Positions 42,110 through 50,715 of a DNA stretch of 54,918 bases are shown here, one piece after another; position 1 is the stretch's first letter, and the number at the start of each line of letters is the position of its first letter. This DNA is from CAIUPE01 sp046092445 (lineage in GTDB: Bacteria > Pseudomonadota > Alphaproteobacteria > Rhizobiales > Beijerinckiaceae), in NCBI GenBank assembly GCA_046092445.1, contig JBJTDR010000030.1:1-54918 (forward strand), written 5' to 3'. Both the position numbers and the translations under genes were made by a program. A model generated the notes under the pieces. That model was not told the DNA's origin and searched no databases. It worked only from the letters and a program-made list of their open reading frames with translations.

Positions 42110-42673
42110 ATGATGGTCGGAGTGGGCGAGGTCAGAAAATTTCCGTGCATCGTTCTGGCAAGCTTGGCACTCGCAGGGTGTGCGACGTCAGACTCAAGCC
42201 CTCCCAAGGGCGGAGATAGCAGCAATCCGATCCGTAATCTTCTGGTATACGGAGGCACAACGGTGCCCGAACCCATGAAGGAAATCAAAGTCGAGGACGA
42301 GATCGAATGTCCCGATGTTGAAATTCGAGAGGGTGGCAGCACGGTTCGGAATGGCTCGGCGCAAGCTGTCAGCACCCAGTTCTCGATCAGGCGGCTCGCC
42401 CGTGAATGTCGAGCAGAGGGCGACTCGATCATTATCAAGGTCGGCGTCGAGGTCTTGGCCATTATCGGTACCGCCGGTCGTCCCGGCACGGCGTCCGCGC
42501 CGCTGAGCATCGTCGTGAAGCGCGGCGACAAGACCCTCGTGACCCGTACCAAATCCGCAAGCGCCAAGATACCTGCCGATGAAGGGCAGGCGCTTTTTAC
42601 CGTTATAGAGGACGGCATCAAGGTGCCAAAATCAGGTGCGGAGTTGTCGATTACGGTGGGGCTGGGTCGTTAG
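42110..42673 (+). CDS. Hypothetical lipoprotein
   Basis: This 187-aa protein has a lipoprotein signal peptide with lipobox LALAGC (Cys about residue 24) and a serine/glycine-rich linker. The globular part includes IECPDVEIREGGSTVR and IGTAGRPGTASAPLSIVVK, seen in conserved alphaproteobacterial lipoproteins of unknown function. AAGGA precedes the ATG closely. It is probably exported to the outer membrane. It may be co-transcribed with ialB. Confidence 0.8.
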   Translation: MMVGVGEVRKFPCIVLASLALAGCATSDSSPPKGGDSSNPIRNLLVYGGTTVPEPMKEIKVEDEIECPDVEIREGGSTVRNGSAQAVSTQFSIRRLARECRAEGDSIIIKVGVEVLAIIGTAGRPGTASAPLSIVVKRGDKTLVTRTKSASAKIPADEGQALFTVIEDGIKVPKSGAELSITVGLGR

Positions 42674-42681
42674 CATTACGG

Positions 42682-42710
42682 TTGACACCGCGTGAGAACC
42701 TTCATAGACT
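42682..42710 (+). promoter_or_regulatory. Sigma-70-type promoter of the gcv operon
   Basis: A perfect -35 TTGACA (42682-42687) and the -10-like TAGACT (42705-42710) are separated by 17 bp. The predicted start near 42717 lies a few bases before the glycine riboswitch. Confidence 0.75.
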
Positions 42711-42729
42711 CACACCGTCTTACAATTTC

Positions 42730-42930
42730 TGCGGAAGACGCTGTCGGGTGCATGATTGCACTCTGACAGGGCCGAAGGCGCAACCGCCCCGGAAACGCTC
42801 AGGCAAAAGGACCGCAGAGAGCTGACACTCTGGAAAGCAGATTGCTGATTTTCAGTAATCTCACCGAAGGGCGTAACCGCGGAGCTTCGGCTCGCGCGGG
42901 AAATCTCTCAGGTACTCGGACAGAGGGGGC
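42730..42930 (+). promoter_or_regulatory. Tandem glycine riboswitch
   Basis: Two consecutive glycine aptamers precede gcvT. The first (about 42730-42817) has CCGAAGGCGCAACC and GCTCAGGCAAAAGGAC. The second (about 42825-42930) has CTCTGGAAAGCAG, CACCGAAGGGCGTAACC and CTCTCAGGTACTCGGACAGAG. Glycine binding normally turns these elements on, inducing glycine catabolism. The gcvT ATG lies about 55 bases beyond the second aptamer. Confidence 0.95.
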
Positions 42931-42983
42931 GCCAGACAGGCCAAGTGGTCTGCCGCTGGCGTTGCTCTCAACCGGGGATACTG

Positions 42984-44129
42984 ATGACCGAAATACCGCC
43001 TGACGCGCCAGTTCTTTACACGCCCCTCCATGATCGCCATGTCAGTCTCGGTGCGCGGATGGTGCCGTTTGCGGGCTATGATATGCCCGTCCAGTACCCG
43101 ACTGGTATTCTCGCGGAGCATCAATGGGCGCGAACCCATGCCGGACTGTTTGACGTCTCACATATGGGGCAGGCCTTTCTTGTCGGTCCGGATCACGAGA
43201 CAACGGCGCGGGCACTGGAGGCCCTTGCCCCAGCTGATTTTCTGAATCTCCGCCCCGGTCAGCAGCGTTATTCGCAGTTCCTCACTCAAGATGGTGGCAT
43301 CATCGACGATTTTATGGTCACCCGGTCTGCGGATCCTGATGAGAATGGCACGCTGATGCTGGTCGTCAATGCCGGTCGGAAGGACGAGGATTTTGCCCAT
43401 CTCGCGGCCCATCTACCGGCATCTGTTAAACTGATACTCGCGCCGCACCGCGGCTTGCTGGCTTTGCAGGGCCCGGAAGCCGGACGCGTTCTCTTGCGCC
43501 ATTGTCCTGCCGCATCAGACATGCCCTTTATGACGGCGATTTCGACAAGCTTCGATGCCATTCCCTGTCTCGTATCGCGCTCCGGCTATTCCGGCGAAGA
43601 CGGGTTTGAAATTTCCGTCCGAAATGACAAGATCGCGGTCGTGAATGAACGGCTTCTCGCCGCGCCCGAGGTGAAGCCGATCGGTCTGGGAGCCCGTGAC
43701 TCCCTTCGCCTCGAGGCAGGTCTATGCCTCTATGGCCACGATATCGACACGACAACGTCTCCTGTTGAGGCCGGCTTGCAATGGTCGATCCAGAAACGGC
43801 GTCGCGAGGAGGGCGGATTTCCCGGCGATACGCGCATTCAACGTGAGTTGTCGGATGGCCCGTCCCGTCGGCGCGTCGGTATCCTGCCTGAAGGCCGGGC
43901 CCCGGCGCGGGAAGGAACCCTGATCACGGATCTCGCAGGTAACACCATCGGTACCATCACTTCAGGCGGCTTTGGCCCCACCCTCAATGGTCCGCTGGCC
44001 ATGGGCTATGTCGACAGCGCTCATGCTGCACTCGGCACCAAGGTCAATCTGGTCGTTCGTGGTAATCCTTTGCCGGCACATATTTCTGCCATGCCCTTCG
44101 TTCCCACCCGTTATTTCCGCCCTGCTTGA
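42984..44129 (+). CDS. gcvT: Aminomethyltransferase (glycine cleavage T protein)
   Basis: The 381-aa T protein takes the aminomethyl group from lipoyl-GcvH and gives methylene-tetrahydrofolate and ammonia. Motifs include MVPFAGYDMPVQYPTG near the N-terminus, FDVSHMGQAFL, and the folate-binding SRSGYSGEDGFEISV. ATG at 42984 (MTEIPPDAP) gives the family start; the open frame upstream belongs to the leader. It opens the gcvT-gcvH-osmC-gcvPA-gcvPB operon. Confidence 0.95.
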   Translation: MTEIPPDAPVLYTPLHDRHVSLGARMVPFAGYDMPVQYPTGILAEHQWARTHAGLFDVSHMGQAFLVGPDHETTARALEALAPADFLNLRPGQQRYSQFLTQDGGIIDDFMVTRSADPDENGTLMLVVNAGRKDEDFAHLAAHLPASVKLILAPHRGLLALQGPEAGRVLLRHCPAASDMPFMTAISTSFDAIPCLVSRSGYSGEDGFEISVRNDKIAVVNERLLAAPEVKPIGLGARDSLRLEAGLCLYGHDIDTTTSPVEAGLQWSIQKRRREEGGFPGDTRIQRELSDGPSRRRVGILPEGRAPAREGTLITDLAGNTIGTITSGGFGPTLNGPLAMGYVDSAHAALGTKVNLVVRGNPLPAHISAMPFVPTRYFRPA

Positions 44130-44145
44130 AAATCGAGGAGCTTCC

Positions 44146-44520
44146 ATGTCCGAGACCCGTTACTCAAAAGATCATGAATATATCCGCATCGAGGGAGATG
44201 TCGGTATTGTCGGCATTTCCGATTATGCCCAAAGCCAGCTTGGCGATGTCGTCTTTGTTGAATTGCCAGCCACGGGCAAGGCGTTGTCCAAAGGCGCAGA
44301 GGCTGCCGTCGTTGAGAGCGTCAAAGCGGCAAGCGAAGTCTATGCTCCCATGTCGGGCGAGGTCACTGCCGTCAATTCCGCGCTCGAGAAAGCCCCGGGA
44401 ACGATCAATGAAGATCCGCAGGGCGAAGGCTGGTTTATGAAAATCAAGCTCTCCAACCCGTCCGAACTGGGCGATCTGATGAGTGAGGCTGATTACAAGG
44501 CCTATCTCGCGTCACTCTAA
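44146..44520 (+). CDS. gcvH: Glycine cleavage system H protein
   Basis: The 124-aa carrier has the lipoylation lysine in AAVVESVKAASEVYAPMSG (about residue 63), with the N-terminal RYSKDHEYIRIEG and the loop GISDYAQSQLGDVVFVELP. It shuttles the aminomethyl group between P and T proteins. GAGGAG precedes the ATG. It begins 16 bp after gcvT. Confidence 0.96.
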   Translation: MSETRYSKDHEYIRIEGDVGIVGISDYAQSQLGDVVFVELPATGKALSKGAEAAVVESVKAASEVYAPMSGEVTAVNSALEKAPGTINEDPQGEGWFMKIKLSNPSELGDLMSEADYKAYLASL

Positions 44521-44531
44521 AGGGGATTTCG

Positions 44532-45011
44532 ATGGCGGATATCTATTCGGCAACGGTCTCATGGTCGCGGGGAGATCAGGATTTTTCGGGCAGTCGATAT
44601 AGTCGACGTCACGAATGGCGGTTCGATGGCGGCGTGGTAGTCCCCGCGTCTTCATCGCCACTCGTGGTGCCGGTTCCATTGTCCGCTTCGGATGCAGTCG
44701 ACCCCGAAGAGGCGTTCGTCGCCTCGCTAGCGAGTTGTCACATGCTCTTTTTTCTGAGTTTTGCCGCGAAGGCCGGCCTGATCATCGATGCTTACACCGA
44801 TAATGCCATTGGCGAGATGGGCAAGAATGCCACGGGCAAGCACTATGTCGCCCGCGTTGTTTTGTGCCCGGCATTGACGCTTAGCGGTTCGAAAAGACCG
44901 ACCGCGGAAGAGATCGAGGCCTTGCATCATCGCGCTCATGACGTCTGCTTCATCGCCAATTCCGTTCTCTCCGAAATTGTGATTGAGCCGCCGCCTCCCG
45001 TCTTCGTTTGA
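44532..45011 (+). CDS. OsmC-family protein within the gcv operon
   Basis: The 159-aa OsmC/Ohr-superfamily protein has its two redox-type cysteines in SLASCHMLFFLSFA (about residue 73) and HDVCFIANSVLS. Relatives reduce organic hydroperoxides. It is 11 bp after gcvH and 17 bp before gcvPA, on the same strand, so it must be co-transcribed with the glycine cleavage genes. It could protect lipoyl thiols or oxygen-sensitive cofactors; this is inference. It is distinct in sequence from the OsmC gene at 16.8 kb. Confidence 0.88.
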   Translation: MADIYSATVSWSRGDQDFSGSRYSRRHEWRFDGGVVVPASSSPLVVPVPLSASDAVDPEEAFVASLASCHMLFFLSFAAKAGLIIDAYTDNAIGEMGKNATGKHYVARVVLCPALTLSGSKRPTAEEIEALHHRAHDVCFIANSVLSEIVIEPPPPVFV

Positions 45012-45028
45012 GCCCGAAGGAACCCCCG

Positions 45029-46375
45029 ATGCGCTATCTTCCACTCTCCGATACTGATCGCACCGATATGCTGGCCAAAATCGGTGTCAAGCATATTGAC
45101 GAACTCTTTGCCGATATCCCGGACAACAAACTCCAGCATCATCTGCCGCAATTGCCCGTTCACAAGGGCGAACTCGAGGTCGAACGGCTTCTGGGCCGCA
45201 TGGCAGCCCGCAATGTTCCAGCGTCAACAGTTCCTTTTTTCGTTGGTGCAGGTGCCTACAAACACCACGTTCCCTCAACGGTGGATCATCTGATCCAGCG
45301 GTCGGAATTTTTGACGAGTTACACGCCCTACCAGCCTGAAATAGCCCAGGGAACCCTGCAATATCTCTTCGAATTCCAGACTCAGGTTGCAGCCCTCACC
45401 GGAATGGAAGTCGCGAATGCGTCCATGTATGACGGCTCGACCGCCTGCGGCGAGGCGGTTCTTATGGCCCATCGTGTCACCAAGCGGAACAAGGCGATCT
45501 TGTCGGGCGGTCTGCATCCCCACTACGCCGAAGTCGTCCGGACATTGTCGCGCATGGCAGGCGACAAGGTTGAGACACTACCGCCCGATCTGAAAGCATC
45601 GGAAAATCTGCTCGACAAAATTGACAGCACGGTTTCCTGTGTTGTGATCCAGACGCCCGATTTCTTCGGCAATTTGCGCGATTTACAGGCGATTGCCGAG
45701 AAATGCCACACGAATGGTGCCTTGCTGATCGCCGTCTTTACAGAAATCATGTCGCTGGGCTTGATCACCCCCCCGGGCGAGATGGGAGCCGATATCGTCG
45801 TGGGCGAAGGGCAATCCATCGGCAACGGCCTCATCTATGGCGGCCCCTATGTCGGTCTGCTCACAACCAAATCGAAATATATCCGGCAAATGCCCGGCAG
45901 ATTATGCGGGCAGACCGTTGACGCCGATGGCAATCGCGGCTTCGTGCTGACCCTTTCGACCCGCGAACAGCACATCAGGCGCGACAAGGCCACTTCGAAC
46001 ATCTGTACGAATTCCGGCCTCTGTACGCTGGCCTTCACAATCCACATGTCCCTGCTCGGCCAGACCGGCTTGAAGCGCGTCGCCGAGATCAATCACGCCA
46101 ACGCGGTTCACCTCGCCGATCTGCTTTCCGGCCTCAAGGGCATCGTTGTTCTCAACGACAGTTTCTTCAACGAATTTACGGTCCGTCTGCCGGGCAATGC
46201 CGCAGATACCGTTGAGCGACTGGCAGCACACGGCGTCATGGCGGGTGTTCCTGTGTCGCGGCTCTTGCCGGGCGCGGGTCTCGATGACCTGCTGATCATC
46301 GCCAATACGGAAGTGAATACAGATGATGACCGCGCAGCACTCGTCAGCGGATTGAAGGAGATTTTCTCATGCTGA
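45029..46375 (+). CDS. gcvPA: Glycine dehydrogenase (decarboxylating) subunit 1
   Basis: The 448-aa protein corresponds to the N-terminal half of the P protein. Conserved segments are MRYLPLSDTDRTDMLAKIG, FLTSYTPYQPEIAQGTLQYL and VANASMYDGSTACGEA. With GcvPB it decarboxylates glycine and loads the aminomethyl group on GcvH. ATG at 45029 is chosen over an upstream in-frame start. It overlaps gcvPB by 7 bp. A split P protein is less common in alphaproteobacteria than the fused form. Confidence 0.95.
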   Translation: MRYLPLSDTDRTDMLAKIGVKHIDELFADIPDNKLQHHLPQLPVHKGELEVERLLGRMAARNVPASTVPFFVGAGAYKHHVPSTVDHLIQRSEFLTSYTPYQPEIAQGTLQYLFEFQTQVAALTGMEVANASMYDGSTACGEAVLMAHRVTKRNKAILSGGLHPHYAEVVRTLSRMAGDKVETLPPDLKASENLLDKIDSTVSCVVIQTPDFFGNLRDLQAIAEKCHTNGALLIAVFTEIMSLGLITPPGEMGADIVVGEGQSIGNGLIYGGPYVGLLTTKSKYIRQMPGRLCGQTVDADGNRGFVLTLSTREQHIRRDKATSNICTNSGLCTLAFTIHMSLLGQTGLKRVAEINHANAVHLADLLSGLKGIVVLNDSFFNEFTVRLPGNAADTVERLAAHGVMAGVPVSRLLPGAGLDDLLIIANTEVNTDDDRAALVSGLKEIFSC

Positions 46376-47946
46376 ACCGTCAGGGACGTTCCACAACCCC
46401 CGGCACAAGTGAGAGTGCCGTGCCCTGTACCTTCACGGGCAACCGCGCATTGGATCAGACAGAACCGCTGCTTTTCGAAGTCGGCCGGTTGGAGACAACC
46501 GGTGTCGATTATGAAGCGCCGAAAAAGGTCAAAGCACGTTTGGGCGGACTGGCGCGAAAAGGTGAGATCGGCCTTCCGGGCCTCTCTGAGCCCGAAGCGA
46601 TGCGCCATTATGTCAGGCTGAGCCAGAAGAATTACGGCATTGACACCGGCCTTTTTCCTCTTGGTTCCTGTACAATGAAGCACAATCCCCGCCTCAACGA
46701 GCGCATGGCGCGCCTGCCGGGCTTCGGTGACGTGCATCCGCTACAGCCTGTCTCGACCGTGCAAGGCGCCCTCGAACTCATGCATACGCTTGCCCATTGG
46801 CTCACTGAGTTGACGGGCATGGACGCGGTGGCCCTGTCCCCCAAAGCGGGTGCGCATGGCGAATTATGCGGCATGATGGCGATCAAAGCCGCCATTGAAG
46901 CAAAAGGCGAAGCCGAGACCCGCCGGATTGTCCTTGTCCCGGACTCCGCCCACGGTACCAACCCGGCAACCGCTGCCCTGCTGCAATTCGAGGTGCGTCC
47001 CGTTCCGGTCCGCGAAGACGGCACCGTTGATCCCGAATCAGTCAAAGCCTTGCTCGGGCCGGATGTTGCGGCGATCATGCTCACAAATCCCAATACGTGC
47101 GGCCTGTTCGAGAAGGATATCGTCGCCATCGCCGACGCGATGCACGATGCCGGCGCCTATTTCTACTGCGACGGAGCAAATTACAACGCTATTGTCGGCA
47201 AGGCGCGTCCAGGTGATCTTGGTGTCGACGCCATGCATATCAATCTGCACAAGACATTCTCGACGCCCCATGGCGGCGGCGGCCCGGGTTCCGGCCCCGT
47301 CGTTCTCTCCGAGCGCCTCGCACCTTTCGCACCGGTTCCGTTCGTCCGTCATACCGATCAGGGCTTTGAACTCGTCGAAGACACGCATGAGGCGGCAAAG
47401 CATGGGGCGCATTCGTTCGGCAGGATCACAGCTTTTCAAGGCCAGATGGGCATGTTCGTCCGGGCTTTGTCCTACATGTTATCGCATGGCGCGGACGGCG
47501 TCAGGCAAGCCTCCGAGGATGCTGTTCTGAATGCCAATTATATCCGCGCAGGACTTGCCGATCTGATGTCACTTCCCTACGGTAACAAGCCCTGTATGCA
47601 CGAAGTCCTGTTCGACGATCATTGGCTGCAGGATACGGGCATTTCCACGCTCGATTTCGCCAAGGCGATGATCGATGAGGGATACCACCCGATGACCGTC
47701 TATTTCCCGCTTGTCGTTCACGGCGCGATGCTGATCGAGCCAACCGAAAGCGAAAGCCGCGCATCGCTCGATCTGTTCATCGCGACCCTGCGCGATCTCG
47801 CAATGGCTGCTAAGCGTGGCGATAAGGAGCGCTTTACCGGCGCGCCTTACTTTGCACCGGTTCGCAGGCTCGATGAAACGCGGGCTGCGCGTAATCCTGT
47901 TTTGAAGTGGACGCCACCTGAACCCCTTCCGGAGGCAGCGGAATAA
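46369..47946 (+). CDS. gcvPB: Glycine dehydrogenase (decarboxylating) subunit 2
   Basis: The 525-aa subunit contains the PLP-binding lysine in HINLHKTFSTPHGGGGPG and the conserved GLFPLGSCTMKHNPRLNE and ALSPKAGAHGELCGM. It forms the active heterotetramer with GcvPA. Its ATG lies inside the gcvPA end, so translation is coupled. A strong intrinsic terminator follows immediately. Confidence 0.96.
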   Translation: MLNRQGRSTTPGTSESAVPCTFTGNRALDQTEPLLFEVGRLETTGVDYEAPKKVKARLGGLARKGEIGLPGLSEPEAMRHYVRLSQKNYGIDTGLFPLGSCTMKHNPRLNERMARLPGFGDVHPLQPVSTVQGALELMHTLAHWLTELTGMDAVALSPKAGAHGELCGMMAIKAAIEAKGEAETRRIVLVPDSAHGTNPATAALLQFEVRPVPVREDGTVDPESVKALLGPDVAAIMLTNPNTCGLFEKDIVAIADAMHDAGAYFYCDGANYNAIVGKARPGDLGVDAMHINLHKTFSTPHGGGGPGSGPVVLSERLAPFAPVPFVRHTDQGFELVEDTHEAAKHGAHSFGRITAFQGQMGMFVRALSYMLSHGADGVRQASEDAVLNANYIRAGLADLMSLPYGNKPCMHEVLFDDHWLQDTGISTLDFAKAMIDEGYHPMTVYFPLVVHGAMLIEPTESESRASLDLFIATLRDLAMAAKRGDKERFTGAPYFAPVRRLDETRAARNPVLKWTPPEPLPEAAE

Positions 47947-47974
47947 AAAAGGGCCGGTCAAACCGGCCCTTTTC
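47945..47974. terminator. Terminator after gcvPB, shared with cytochrome c gene
   Basis: GGGCCGG (47951-47957) and CCGGCCC (47963-47969) flank TCAAA, with A-rich sequence before and TTTT after. It starts at the gcvPB stop and is also 26 bp beyond the end of the convergent cytochrome gene, so it can serve both strands. Confidence 0.88.
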
Positions 47975-47999
47975 ATATCTCGATATTCGGTTCGCGTTA

Positions 48000-48545
48000 T
48001 TACGGCAGCGGCGCCGGCGTGTCTGCCAAAGACCGGAGATAGGCGACCACGTCCGCCCGCTTCGCTGCATCCGCGATGCCGGCAAAAGCCATCGACGTGC
48101 CCGGCATGTAAGCCTTCGGGTTGGCGATGAAGCCATCAATCTCTGCATAACCCCACTTCTCGCCCTTCGCGGCCCGCTCTTTCAGGGCCGCTGAATAATT
48201 GAAGCCGGCAACCGCACCCTTTGCTCGTTCCACGATGCCATACATCGCTGGTCCGACTTTGTTCGGTTGCCCCTTCTCGAAATTGTGGCAGGCGAGACAG
48301 GCCTTTACGCCAGCGGCACCCTTTGCAGGGTCCGCCGAAGCGAGCCTCACGGCAATTGGTTCGACGACAGGTGCGGCAGCACCGGCACTCGCAGCGGGAG
48401 CCTCGGTCTCACCGGGCAATTCATAGCCGGCAACGTCGATCTTTGGCGGTGCAAAGATCATGTCGGCCACAATGCCGATACCCATCACGAAAAGCAGGAC
48501 GCCAAGCACGGCACCGGCGATTTTGTTCAACTCAAAAGAATCCAT
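48000..48545 (-). CDS. cycM: Membrane-anchored class I cytochrome c (CycM-like)
   Basis: The 181-aa protein has an uncleaved N-terminal span (IAGAVLGVLLFVMGIGIVA), a Pro/Ala-rich linker (about 40-75) and a cytochrome c domain with heme site CLACHNFEKG and axial Met in PGTSMAFAGI. CycM-type cytochromes carry electrons from the bc1 complex to the aa3 oxidase. ATG at 48545 (MDSFELNKIAG) is the family start. It is divergent from kdsB (183 bp). Confidence 0.92.
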   Translation of the reverse strand: MDSFELNKIAGAVLGVLLFVMGIGIVADMIFAPPKIDVAGYELPGETEAPAASAGAAAPVVEPIAVRLASADPAKGAAGVKACLACHNFEKGQPNKVGPAMYGIVERAKGAVAGFNYSAALKERAAKGEKWGYAEIDGFIANPKAYMPGTSMAFAGIADAAKRADVVAYLRSLADTPAPLP

Positions 48546-48728
48546 TCCGTAGCTCCGAAACCGTCGCGACAGGCCGGAATAGCAAAGCCGATCCCTGATG
48601 CCTCTTGTCACCGACACTCGATTAGCCGCTTTGCTGCATGGTTGGCAACTCGTATAAGTAATTTTCGGCTGATACTTTTTGACACTTTCAACTTTTCGTT
48701 ACTAAAACGTCGCTCAGGAACGACCCAG

Positions 48729-49475
48729 ATGTCTGATCCCGTTATTCTCATCCCCGCCCGCATGGCATCTACCCGCCTGCCAGGCAAACCGCTGGCCGAT
48801 ATATGTGGCGAGGCGATGATCATTCATGTCTGGCGTCGCGCGACGGAGACGGGTCTGGGGCCTGTTGTTGTCGCTACCGATGATCATGCCATTCTGCGCG
48901 CCGTCGAGGCCGTCGGCGGCATTGCCGTGATGACCCGCCACGATCATCCCTCCGGTTCCGACCGCATTTTTGAGGCAGTGGAAGCCTTTGATCCCGAAGG
49001 CCACCACGATATCGTCATCAATGTGCAGGGCGATCTCCCGACAATTGATCCCGCCATCATCCAAAAAGCGGTACTGCCGCTCTCGGTCCCGGCAGTTGAT
49101 ATCGCCACACTTGCCGTCGAAATCTCAAGACCCGAGGAGCGAACGGATCCCAACGTCGTCAAGGCCGTCGGAACACCCGTCGGGCCGGATACGCTCCGCG
49201 CACTCTATTTCACCCGCGCAACCGCGCCCTCGGGTGACGGACCGCTCTATCATCACATCGGCCTTTACGCCTATCGCCGCTCCGCCTTGCAACGATTTGT
49301 CGCACTCCCGCCATCGCCGCTCGAGGTCCGCGAACGCCTCGAACAACTCCGTGCGCTCGAAGCCGGCATGCGAATTGATATCAGCCTTGTTGACGACGTG
49401 CCGCTCGGCGTCGATGCTCCCCACGATCTCGAAAGAGCCCGCGCCGTCATCGGTGCCCGCCGCAAAGGATATTGA
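48729..49475 (+). CDS. kdsB: 3-deoxy-manno-octulosonate cytidylyltransferase
   Basis: The 248-aa enzyme activates Kdo as CMP-Kdo for lipopolysaccharide inner core. The nucleotide-binding motif IPARMASTRLPGKPL is at residues 7-21. Other conserved parts are VVVATDDHAIL, HPSGSDRIFEA and VINVQGDLPTID. A much longer upstream frame is a shadow of the cytochrome gene. pheA starts 5 bp after its stop. Confidence 0.95.
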   Translation: MSDPVILIPARMASTRLPGKPLADICGEAMIIHVWRRATETGLGPVVVATDDHAILRAVEAVGGIAVMTRHDHPSGSDRIFEAVEAFDPEGHHDIVINVQGDLPTIDPAIIQKAVLPLSVPAVDIATLAVEISRPEERTDPNVVKAVGTPVGPDTLRALYFTRATAPSGDGPLYHHIGLYAYRRSALQRFVALPPSPLEVRERLEQLRALEAGMRIDISLVDDVPLGVDAPHDLERARAVIGARRKGY

Positions 49476-49480
49476 CCACC

Positions 49481-50332
49481 ATGAGTTCTTCCCGCTTGAT
49501 CGCCTATCAGGGCGAACCCGGTGCCAATTCGGACATTGCGTGCCGTGACGTCTATCCCGGGTGGACGCCCTTGCCCTGCGCATCCTTCGAAGATGCCTTT
49601 GCTGCGATCATCGATGGCACCGCCGAACTCGGCATGATCCCGATCGAAAACTCACTTGCCGGTCGCGTTGCCGATATCCATCACTTCCTGCCGCAATCCG
49701 GGTTGCATATTATCGGCGAATATTTCCTGCCGATCCATTTTCAATTGCTGGCCGTGAAAGGCGCGAAGATCAAAGAGCTGAAAACCGTCCACAGCCATGT
49801 GCATGCGCTCGGCCAATGCCGCAAAATCATCCGTAAATATGGACTCAAAGCCGTGATCGCGGGCGACACCGCAGGCTCGGCGCGCGAAGTCTCCGAATGG
49901 GGTGACAAAACCCGCGCCTCTTTGGCCACAGCTTTAGCGGGCAAAATCTACGGACTCGAGACGCTCGCCGAGAATGTCGAAGATTCGGAAAACAACACCA
50001 CGCGCTTTATCGTGCTCTCGAAGGATCCGAAATGGGCCAAGCCGAAGAATGGCCCGACGGTGACGACCTTCCTCTTCCGCGTCCGCAACGTACCGGCAGC
50101 GCTCTACAAAGCACTCGGCGGCTTCGCCACTAATGGCGTCAATATGACGAAGCTCGAAAGCTATATGGTCGACGGTTCGTTCTCCGCTACCCAATTTCTG
50201 GCGGATGTGGATGGGCACCCGGATGATCCCAATCTGAAACTGGCGTTGGAGGAGCTGGAGTTCTTCTCGCGCGAAGTGAAGATTTTGGGGGTCTATCCCG
50301 CGCATCCGTATCGGGTGAAGAATATTGGGTGA
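49481..50332 (+). CDS. pheA: Prephenate dehydratase
   Basis: The 283-aa single-function enzyme converts prephenate to phenylpyruvate. The N-terminal motif YQGEPGANSDIA, the active-site loop IPIENSLAGRVADIHHFL and the NTTRFIVLS motif are clear. A C-terminal ACT domain for phenylalanine feedback has GGFATNGVNMTKLESYMV, where the classical ESRP motif reads ESYM, as I recall for other alphaproteobacteria. No chorismate mutase domain is fused. It is in an operon with kdsB. Confidence 0.95.
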   Translation: MSSSRLIAYQGEPGANSDIACRDVYPGWTPLPCASFEDAFAAIIDGTAELGMIPIENSLAGRVADIHHFLPQSGLHIIGEYFLPIHFQLLAVKGAKIKELKTVHSHVHALGQCRKIIRKYGLKAVIAGDTAGSAREVSEWGDKTRASLATALAGKIYGLETLAENVEDSENNTTRFIVLSKDPKWAKPKNGPTVTTFLFRVRNVPAALYKALGGFATNGVNMTKLESYMVDGSFSATQFLADVDGHPDDPNLKLALEELEFFSREVKILGVYPAHPYRVKNIG

Positions 50333-50405
50333 GTGGTTTTGAACGGCGTTGAGTACAGAAAACCTTGCGCCAAAGCGAAGGGCATGAGCAGCGTAAAAAC
50401 CTTTT

Positions 50406-50439
50406 TGTATGGAAAGATTTGTGATACTGTATGGAAGAT
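50406..50439. repeat. Direct repeat upstream of second vapBC
   Basis: TGTATGGAAAGAT (50406) and TGTATGGAAGAT (50428) are near-identical and start 22 bp apart, about two helical turns. They lie 30-60 bp before the vapB start. They could be antitoxin binding sites, but they are too short to exclude chance. Confidence 0.4.
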
Positions 50440-50469
50440 GATTAACTGTGTCGCATAAGCGAGGCCGAT

Positions 50470-50715
50470 ATGACGCTTCAAATTCGAAATGAACGGGTAA
50501 ACCGCATGGCGCGCGAATTGGCGGATCGTTGGCATACGACAAAGACGGACGCTGTCATGAGGTCTCTTGAAGAGATGCTGAAAACTGAGGATCGTGAGCT
50601 AACGGTTCAGGACCATATCAAACGAATTTCTGACGAGCTTCATCGCCACTCACCGGGTAAGGGACGAGATTTGACCAAAGACGAGATCGACTCGCTTTGG
50701 GGACATGACGATTAA
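50470..50715 (+). CDS. vapB: Type II antitoxin, VapB (PSK-type transcription factor)
   Basis: This 81-aa protein has the Rv0623-like ribbon-helix-helix N-terminus (LQIRNERVNRMARELADR) and an acidic C-terminus (TKDEIDSLWGHDD) that would bind the toxin. The stop overlaps the toxin start by one base (TAATG). It belongs to a different antitoxin family from the AbrB-type VapB at 5.9 kb. Confidence 0.9.
   Translation: MTLQIRNERVNRMARELADRWHTTKTDAVMRSLEEMLKTEDRELTVQDHIKRISDELHRHSPGKGRDLTKDEIDSLWGHDD

Noticed and set aside
48267..48728. Upstream extension of kdsB by 154 codons
   Set aside because: The extension is antisense to the cytochrome c gene; the kdsB family start is the ATG at 48729.
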